A stretch of DNA of 64,000 nucleotides, taken from assembly GCA_950097015.1 (NCBI GenBank), contig CATNEN010000039.1:1116001-1180000 (forward strand). The letters run 5' to 3'. This document shows, in pieces, positions 56,909-64,000 of this stretch. The first letter of the stretch is position 1. Each line of letters begins with the position of its first letter. The position numbers and the translations under genes are program-made. Source of the DNA: Macrostomum hystrix. Its lineage: Eukaryota; Platyhelminthes; Macrostomidae. The notes under the pieces were generated by a model that saw only the letters and a program-made list of their open reading frames with translations, was not told the origin of the DNA and searched no databases.

Positions 56909-58218
56909 CGAGGGTCACTCAGAAAGTCTTTAGCCTGAACAAGAAAACAGCAACATATGAACTAAAAAACCATTACAACTGCTCAAAGTACTCTCCCCCC
57001 GCATTGATACAGGCTTGCATCCTGTGGAACCAGCTGTCGAAGCACTTCCGCCAATCCTCATCCCGGAGCTCCCCCGATGACGTCTTTGAACTCATTCACA
57101 GCTTCTTCCGGCGAAGAAAAAATCTGGCCCTTTAATATCTCCTTGCACTTCGGGAATAAAAAAAGTCGCACGGTGCCAGGTCTGGACTGTACGCAGGGTG
57201 AGTCATCAGCTGGACACCACAGTCGGCCAGAAACTCGAGAGTTTGAACTGCCGTGTGCGCACTGGCATTGTCGTGGTGCAGAAGCACCCCACGCATTCCG
57301 CACCTTGGGCGCCTCTGGCTCACAGCAGAAAAAACTTTGGGCAGGTAAAACGTTGTGTACCAGTCAGCGGTGACTGTCCGGCGATCTTCCAGTGAAACGG
57401 AAGCCACATGTCCAGTGCGCATGAAGAAGCAGGCCACCATCTGCTTGCCGACACTCCGGTTGCGTCGAAACTTGGTTGGGCTGTCCTCGTCTCTGAAGGT
57501 CCACATGGATGACTGGCGCTTGTTTTCGGGGTCGTATTGATAAATCCAGGTCTCATCTCCCGTGAGGATGTCCCAGATACGCCGGCTGGTCCCAGATTCG
57601 AATTTCTGCAGCATAAATCGGCACCAAGCCACCCGGGTGTCCTTCTGCTCGTCCGACAGCTGATGGGGGATCCACCGGGAAGCCAGCTTCCGCACTCCGA
57701 GGTGTTCGTGCAGAATGGTGTGCACACTCCCCGATCCAATGCCCATCTCCTGCTGGATCTGCTGGTAGGTCACTCGCCGGTCAGCGTCAATCATGCTGGA
57801 CACAGCGCAGATATTTTCTGGGGTCACTGCGTCGCAGGGTCTCCCGGATCGATGCTCATCTTCGAGGCTTTCTCGACCTCGGCGAAACTCAGCGAACCAG
57901 TTTTTGACGGTTGCGTATGAAGGACACAGATGAGCGAAAACGTATTGTAAAGTTTGAAATGAATCGGCCGGCGACTTGCCTTGCTTGAAATGCAAGTACA
58001 TCATAGCTCTGAAGTCACGGTTTTCCAGCTTCATTGTGCAATTGAACGGCGCAAGGGGTGAACTGACTTTGGCTCACTGCAGTGGACTCAAAAGTAACTG
58101 CTTCTGTTTGAAAATTTAGCTATAAGACTTTTAAAAGGTGGTCTTTACCATAGACAAATTTCATGCTTCTGCGTCTCGTGGATCATACTCAGGCTAAAGA
58201 CTTTCTGAGTGACCCTCG
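56909..58218 (-). mobile_element. Mariner transposon with perfect 30-bp inverted repeats
   Basis: A 1310-bp element flanked by TA on both sides (56907-56908 and 58219-58220). The terminal inverted repeats 56909-56938 and 58189-58218 match at all 30 positions (outer end CGAGGGTCACTC). One transposase frame lies on the minus strand. This is the textbook structure of a Tc1/mariner element, and the perfect termini argue for a recent insertion. Confidence 0.96.
56973..58034 (-). CDS. Mariner transposase, two single-base frame lesions
   Basis: DDE-type transposase that cuts and pastes the surrounding element. From the ATG at 58034 the frame shows the paired helix-turn-helix region (NWFAEFRRGRESLEDEHRSG, VTYQQIQQEMGIGSGSVHTI, linker WIPHQLSDEQ) and the catalytic triad. 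That triad is Asp in LTGDETW, Asp in HHDNASAH, and Asp in DLAPCDFF exactly 34 residues later, the D34D mark of mariner. Two lesions interrupt the C-terminal part: an apparent one-base loss in the A7 run 57158-57164 (plus strand) and an apparent one-base gain in the C5 run near 57066-57070. They cancel, so the conserved end (WRKCFDSWFHRM to a TAA at 56973) is still in the original frame; total span 354 codons, normal for the family. Both lie in homopolymers, so assembly error is possible. Confidence 0.9.
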
Positions 58219-58769
58219 TAATAAAAAAGATCAGTGTTTAGACAATCCGTTTGCATTTCTTTCTTTCTTGTGTTTTGGCAAATAACGCCACCTTAATGTT
58301 TGTCAACGGACAGACATTTCGGCAAGGCTAATTGTTCTGGCGTGAGGCGCATATGCATCCTGGCGACGGCGTCGCTTGGATGCGCGGAAAACCAACTGCG
58401 TGAGCCCGTTGTGGACACACCAGACGCTACAATGCCGAAACCTGGACACTGAGCAAAACTGTCAAGTAGCCGCAGGCCGCAGCCTGACTTGGTACAAGGC
58501 TGTCAAGCAGGGATGGACGACTCGCTTCTGACGGAGTCTCGACTTTTGATTGACGCGCAGTTGCTATGGAACAAGTGGAACAAGCGCCATGGAACAAATG
58601 AAGTACAGTAGGGAACTGGCTAGTGAGAGTGCGTTTTGACGCTTCCCCTATTTATCCCCCTGGGGGGGCTAAGGGGCTATAGCCCGGAATTCTGATTCTA
58701 CGGATTGATGCCCCAGGGACTACTAACTACTTTATTTATTTCCTGAAGTTAATCGAGAGAATTAACATT

Positions 58770-59430
58770 AGGAACTGCAGGGCAATACTACAACTCAGTC
58801 AAAATACTGACAGCAATGGGGCCCAAGCCGAACTTGGTAGACTGCCTCTATTGTATGATACAAGAAAAGGTCATGCCAATCTCATCGCCCAGACTCCATT
58901 ATATCTAAGCTTATCGCAACAAAAAAGAAAAGTGTTGTACTCGTAGCTAAAAGACAAAGTCTGTTAAAATTCAGAGGGAACACTTTCAATGTGATTTCCT
59001 AGGACACTGGAGACCGAGGGTGTAAAATTCTGCAAAGCTCAGACAATTTCTACTGCAGTTTCAAGAGAGATTTCTGCCGTGAAAAATATCTATCAAATGT
59101 TTCAAACCCGGAACACAGGCGCATACTGTCAAATTTTCGTTTAGGAAATCACAGACTGGCCTGCGTTCAGTTCGCCTTAAAATCCCTTATGAAAACAGAA
59201 TTTGCCCGAAGTGCAATGTCGAGGTCGAAAATGAAGTACATTTTCTTTTCCGGTGCAACTGGGATCCTTTTTAGGGCGATCAGGGAAGATTTCCTTAGAG
59301 ACACTTCATCGTAGTCTCACAGCAGAAGACAAAAGCCTTTTTTAATTGGTGCAACAAAATGCAGAGGTAACAGGAAAGCTAGCAAAGTACATAAAAAACT
59401 TAACAGAGATTGCGAGAAACGTGTTTTTAA
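58770..59430 (+). mobile_element. LINE 3' remnant (end of reverse transcriptase ORF)
   Basis: Translated fragments match the region after the reverse transcriptase domain in non-LTR elements. They are AELGRLPLLYDTRKGHANLI near 58830, then ENRICPKCNVEVENEVHFLF with a C-x2-C-H-C zinc-knuckle spacing near 59200, and GKLAKYIKNLTEIARNVF near 59375. Several stops and frameshifts separate them. No polymerase YADD motif is in the window, so the element is 5'-truncated. The exact clade is not resolved. Confidence 0.62.
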
Positions 59431-59900
59431 TAAGCCTAACAATATCACAATATGGCAAAAAATATGTGCGCCAGCTCGTTTTATCGCATTATGTTTTTCT
59501 ACCGTTTATGCATTGCCAAAATACATCCGATTCGAAACAGAATGGCATTAAAAATTTACCTATGGGAGACAGCCTCGAGTCTCTCGTACAGCATCAGGCC
59601 CTAAGACTGCTCATTGGCGAGGTTTTCAATCATTATAGTCACCATAACCACTATACATACGCATTTTACTGCTCACGCTTGCGTTTAATTTTTTTAATTA
59701 AAATTTGTGAACATCCAATACCTACCTATAGGCATCTGAGACTCCTAGGCGAGAAAGATACCTTTAGAATCATGCCTCCAGGTTTGCAAACTATACTCAT
59801 TCTATCCACTACTCACTCTATACCATTTGATTTTCTAGGACATCGTAACGCCTTGCTCGACTGCCACAGTGTTTGGCGTGATTCAAATAAGAATAATTGA
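59431..59900. other. Open but unassigned stretch after the LINE remnant
   Basis: The plus-strand frame from the LINE tail stays open to 59900 without a recognisable domain. It may be LINE 3' UTR or another diverged repeat. Confidence 0.3.
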
Positions 59901-59904
59901 TTAC

Positions 59905-60185
59905 GCCTGCCCCAATTGGGTCAGATGTGCAGCCGACAGCACAGCCGCAGCTATTGTGCGGCGCATCTGAAGGCTGCGTACAGCTGTTCAGTCCATAGAC
60001 TGGGGGGACACCACACCCACCCTCAATAACCACAGCAAATGCTGATACATATTTAACAGCTGGGTGAACTGAAGCAATGCAGAGTTAAGTGTCTTGCTAA
60101 AGCACACAGATTTTTCCTGTGGGACACGACTCGAACCCCCGACCTTTCAGTCGTAAGTCCGATGCTTTGGTAGCACGACGATTGC
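59905..60185 (-). repeat. tRNA-derived SINE
   Basis: On the minus strand from about 60180 the sequence reads like the 3' half of a tRNA: AAAGCATCGGACTTACGACT (anticodon arm), then a B-box type GGGGGTTCGAGTC. An unrelated body follows, including TTAGCAAGACACTTAACTCT, a phrase typical of animal tRNA-SINE families. The A box is degraded. The body runs to about 59905. The 15-bp array starts immediately at its head. Confidence 0.65.
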
Positions 60186-60189
60186 CTGC

Positions 60190-62582
60190 GCACAACTGAC
60201 TGCGCGACAACTGACTGCGCGACAACTGCCTGCAGCGACAACTGCCTGCACGACAACTGCCTGCAGTGACAACTGCCTGCAGTGACAACTGCCTGCAGTG
60301 ACAACTGCCTGCGCGACAACTGCCTGCAGCGACAACTGCCTGCAGCGACAACTGCCTGCACGACAACTGCCTGCAGTGACAACTGCCTGCAGCGACAACT
60401 GCCTGCACGACAACTGCCTGCAGCGACAACTGCCTGCACGACAACTGCCTGCAGTGACAACTGCCTGCAGCGAAAACTGCCTGCGGCGACGACTGCCTGC
60501 GCGACAACTGCCTGCGCGACAACTGCCTGCGCGACAACTGCCTTCACGACAACTGCCTGCGCGACAACTGCCTGCACGACAACTGCCTTCACGACAACTG
60601 CCTGCAGCGACAACTGCCTGCACGACAACTGCCTGCACGACAACTGCCTGCACGACAACTGCCTGCACGACAACTGCCTGCACGACAACTGCCTTCACGA
60701 CAACTGCCTGCAGCGACAACTGCCTGCACGACAACTGCCTTCACGACAACTGCCTGCAGCGACAACTGCCTTCACGACAACTGCCTGCAGTGACAACTGC
60801 CTGCAGTGACAACTGCCTGCAGCGAAAACTGCCTGCGGCGACGACTGCCTGCGCGACAACTGCCTGCGCGACAACTGCCTGCACGACAACTGCCTTCACG
60901 ACAACTGCCTGCGCGACAACTGCCTGCACGACAACTGCCTTCACGACAACTGCCTGCAGCGACAACTGCCTGCAGCGACAACTGCCTGCACGACAACTGC
61001 CTGCAGCGACAACTGCCTGCACGACAACTGCCTGCAGTGACAACTGCCTTCACGACAACTGCCTGCAGCGACAACTGCCTGCAGCGACAACTGCCTTCAC
61101 GACAACTGCCTGCAGCGACAACTGCCTGCACGACAACTGCCTGCAGCGACAACTGCCTTCACGACAACTGCCTGCAGCGACAACTGCCTGCAGCGACAAC
61201 TGCCTGCACGACAACTGCCTGCACGACAACTGCCTTCACGACAACTGCCTGCAGCGACAACTGCCTGCGCGACAACTGCCTGCGCGACAACTGCTTGCGC
61301 GACAACTGCCTGCGCGACAACTGCCTGCGCGACAACTGCCTGCGCGACAACTGCCTGCGCGACAACTGCCTGCGCGACAACTGCCTGCACGACAACTGCC
61401 TTCACGACAACTGCCTGCGCGACAACTGCCTGCACGACAACTGCCTTCACGACAACTGCCTGCGCGACAACTGCCTGCACGACAACTGCCTGCAGCGACA
61501 ACTGCCTGCACGACAACTGCCTGCGCGACAACTGCCTGCACGACAACTGCCTGCACGACAACTGCCTTCACGACAACTGCCTGCACGACAACTGCCTTCA
61601 CGACAACTGCCTGCGCGACAACTGCCTGCACGACAACTGCCTTCACGACAACTGCCTGCAGCGACAACTGCCTGCACGACAACTGCCTGCAGCGACAACT
61701 GCCTGCAGCGACAACTGCCTGCACGACAACTGCCTGCAGTGACAACTGCCTTCACGACAACTGCCTGCAGCGACAACTGCCTGCACGACAACTGCCTGCA
61801 CGACAACTGCCTTCACGACAACTGCCTGCAGCGACAACTGCCTGCACGACAACTGCCTTCACGACAACTGCCTGCAGTGACAACTGCCTTCACGACAACT
61901 GCCTGCAGCGACAACTGCCTGCAGTGACAACTGCCTGCAGTGACAACTGCCTGCAGCGAAAACTGCCTGCGGCGACGACTGCCTGCGCGACAACTGCCTT
62001 CACGACAACTGCCTGCACGACAACTGCCTTCACGACAACTGCCTGCAGCGACAACTGCCTGCGCGACAACTGCCTGCACGACAACTGCCTTCACGACAAC
62101 TGCCTGCAGCGACAACTGCCTGCACGACAACTGCCTTCACGACAACTGCCTGCAGCGACAACTGCCTGCGCGACAACTGCCTGCACGACAACTGCCTTCA
62201 GCGAAAACTGCCTGCGGCGACGACTGCCTGCGCGACAACTGCCTTCACGACAACTGCCTGCACGACAACTGCCTTCACGACAACTGCCTGCAGCGACAAC
62301 TGCCTGCGCGACAACTGCCTGCACGACAACTGCCTTCACGACAACTGCCTGCAGCGACAACTGCCTGCACGACAACTGCCTTCACGACAACTGCCTGCAG
62401 CGACAACTGCCTGCGCGACAACTGCCTGCACGACAACTGCCTTCACGACAACTGCCTGCAGCGACAACTGCCTGCACGACAACTGCCTGCAGTGACAACT
62501 GCCTGCAGCGAAAACTGCCTGCGGCGACGACTGCCTGCGCGACAATTGCCTGCACGACAGCTGCCTGCACGACAACTGCCTG
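60190..62582. repeat. 2.4 kb array of a 15-bp unit
   Basis: About 159 units of CGACAACTGCCTGCA with variants at three positions (CACG, CAGC, CAGT, CGCG, TTCA). A rare block with GCGAAAACTGCCTGCGGCGA recurs near 60470, 60823, 61956, 62198 and 62509, marking duplicated super-units. The period is a multiple of three, so many overlapping ORFs (up to 773 codons, ATTACTTTAC or QLPARQLP) stay open on both strands. None is credible as a gene. Confidence 0.96.
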
Positions 62583-63655
62583 CATTTCGTTAATGACGTT
62601 TACATGTAGGTGGCAGTGAATTAAACCAATTCTCTATAAGTATTATGGTACTTTGTGGCATTGATTTATTGCTGCTTCCTTTTTTAACGTTAAAAACTGC
62701 TGGTGCTGGTGGTATGGAAACTACCATCATTAGTGCCCACTGCCCACCCCAGAAGACGACTGCAGCAAGCACAAGAGCAGCAATTGGCGAAGAAACAGCG
62801 AAGAGGTCAGGGAAGGCTGCAAAGCACTCCCCCCGAGTATATTTCAGCCCGATTAAAAGAAAACATTCAAGCAATATTGACAACTGTTAAAACGGTTTAA
62901 AGCAGGATACTAGAAAAGCAGGAAACAAAAAAAACTTTTCAATTGCCAAGCGACAGACAGCGAGCCCAGAGAGCCCACCTCGGAGCATAAAACCCCGCCA
63001 CGCAGCCCACCCCAAACACCGGGGGTGGGGGAAGCCGCGGGGGGCAGGGGTGGGCAGCGTACACAAACGCCAGTTAGCGCAGCCCGCGCAAACTAGTCAA
63101 CAGACCCATGATGGCAGATAGCTTCAATTGAAAAACTTTCTAATCTCTGCATGGCCAAAGATCATTGTCATCCTGTTCAAGTTCCATCTGTTGTTGCTGT
63201 CGTAGAATTATTCTCATTGTCATTGCCCATGGCCATGTCAATGTGACAATGTCACCACCACCAGTCAGTCAGTCATCACTCACTAGTCGAATATGTCAAG
63301 TGATGTGAGATGAGATCAGAGATGTCACTATAGGATAACTAAATTACTACAATATGTCACTTCACTAGTCACTACTTACTAAAGAAAGGCTAATTGCAGT
63401 TCAATTTATTGGTGTAGTGTAGTCCACTGGCAATCAATTACTGGTTAGTTGATTGATTAATGACTTGAATTTCTTTGAATTTGTAAAATAATGTTTATAT
63501 AAATTTAAATTTAAACTTTTTTACGGATTTACGTACTTTCGCATTAGAGAAAAAAAGAGCAAAAATATTACAATTTTTAGCAAAAAATGTCTTTTTGATG
63601 ATTAAAAAATACATATTTTTTCTGTTTATTGCCTTTTCGTGGTTTTAAATTCAGC
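62583..63655. other. Unique sequence, no gene recognised
   Basis: An Ala/Lys/Arg-rich open stretch lies at about 62700-62900 (overlapping plus frames, no domain recognised) and a GC-rich block at about 62990-63070. The remainder, from 63100, is AT-rich with many GTCAC/ATGTCA words. Nothing supportable. Confidence 0.35.
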
Positions 63656-63659
63656 ATTT

Positions 63660-63765
63660 GTTAAAAGTATCGGACTATTGAGTATCGGACTATTGAGTAT
63701 CGGACTATTGAGTATCGGACTATTGAGTATCGGACTATTGAGTATCGGACTATTGAGTATCGGAG
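63660..63765. repeat. 15-bp array GTATCGGACTATTGA
   Basis: About seven copies of GTATCGGACTATTGA, followed by related words in both orientations up to 63890, including the inverted repeat listed separately. Confidence 0.92.
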
Positions 63766-63826
63766 TACCGAATATGATAAAAGCATCGCTCGATACCATA
63801 GTCCGATACCGTCAAAAAAGTATCGA

Positions 63827-63889
63827 GGTCCGATACTCCGGTACCCAAATTGTATCGTCGATAGTATCGGAGTATCGGAGTATCGGACC
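63827..63889. repeat. 14-bp perfect inverted repeat
   Basis: GGTCCGATACTCCG at 63827-63840 is exactly complementary to CGGAGTATCGGACC at 63876-63889, with a 35-bp loop. It is built from the same GTATCGGA word as the adjacent array and would form a hairpin if transcribed. Confidence 0.85.
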
Positions 63890-64000
63890 TGTGCCCAACA
63901 CTGTAGAGTACTAAGAAGTTGGATCTTGTCAAAGCACATAGAGAGTATCCTAGCATCTAAAACTACATTGGTTCAGCGACGAATATACTGTATGCATACT

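Noticed and set aside
60298-62619. 773-codon plus-strand ORF and many overlapping ORFs on both strands
   Set aside because: A 15-bp unit without stops gives open frames everywhere; no start context, domain or exon support.

Overview
This is a nuclear window from an invertebrate animal. Its genes are split by short GT-AG introns, the exons are GC-rich and the spacers AT-rich, and the proteins are bilaterian housekeeping families. I could build ten gene models on the minus strand and one partial gene on the plus strand by matching splice sites, reading frame and family signatures. The dominant feature is tandem repetition: by my hand tally about 35 minisatellite arrays, each with its own unit of 12 to 47 bp, fill roughly 28 kb of the 64 kb. 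Nearly every long intron and most intergenic spacers hold one private array. That load, plus an acceptor-like AG just upstream of most start codons (as expected for spliced-leader trans-splicing), would fit a free-living flatworm or another lophotrochozoan. The taxon is inference, not proof.

Layout, left to right. 1-3100: 3' half of a tetraspanin gene (+). 4956-6523: COA6-like cytochrome c oxidase assembly factor (-). 7572-10272: a large two-family minisatellite. 10731-14033: sideroflexin, SFXN (-, six exons). 15721-18813: a novel-looking protein with several RRM-like folds and an in-frame SPADSAP repeat (-). 20622-22323: GUCD1 (-). 24833-27721: mitochondrial GATB, the amidotransferase B subunit (-). 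30666-31934: 3-hydroxyanthranilate 3,4-dioxygenase, HAAO (-). 34407-35607: NAA40 N-alpha-acetyltransferase lacking its first exon (-). 35918-36723: a decayed mariner (+). 36.7-41.2 kb: AT-rich, no gene seen. 41573-43115: a 96-residue two-helix membrane protein (-). 45336-48414: a coiled-coil plus helical protein (-). 50820-54194: MOSPD2 (-, six exons). From 55.7 kb the window becomes transposon territory: a broken CAP-domain fragment, a mariner with perfect inverted repeats, a LINE 3' remnant, a tRNA-derived SINE, a 2.4 kb 15-bp array and a small inverted repeat.

The genes do not form one pathway. Three are mitochondrial (COA6, SFXN, GATB), HAAO belongs to kynurenine/NAD metabolism, NAA40 modifies histone N-termini, and MOSPD2 is an ER contact-site tether. 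All ten minus-strand genes run head to tail.

The most unusual observation is that two intronic minisatellites (SFXN intron 1 and MOSPD2 intron 4) are amplified copies of the downstream intron/exon junction. Each unit carries a copy of the real 3' splice site and the first codons of the exon, which lays a row of decoy acceptors in front of the true one.
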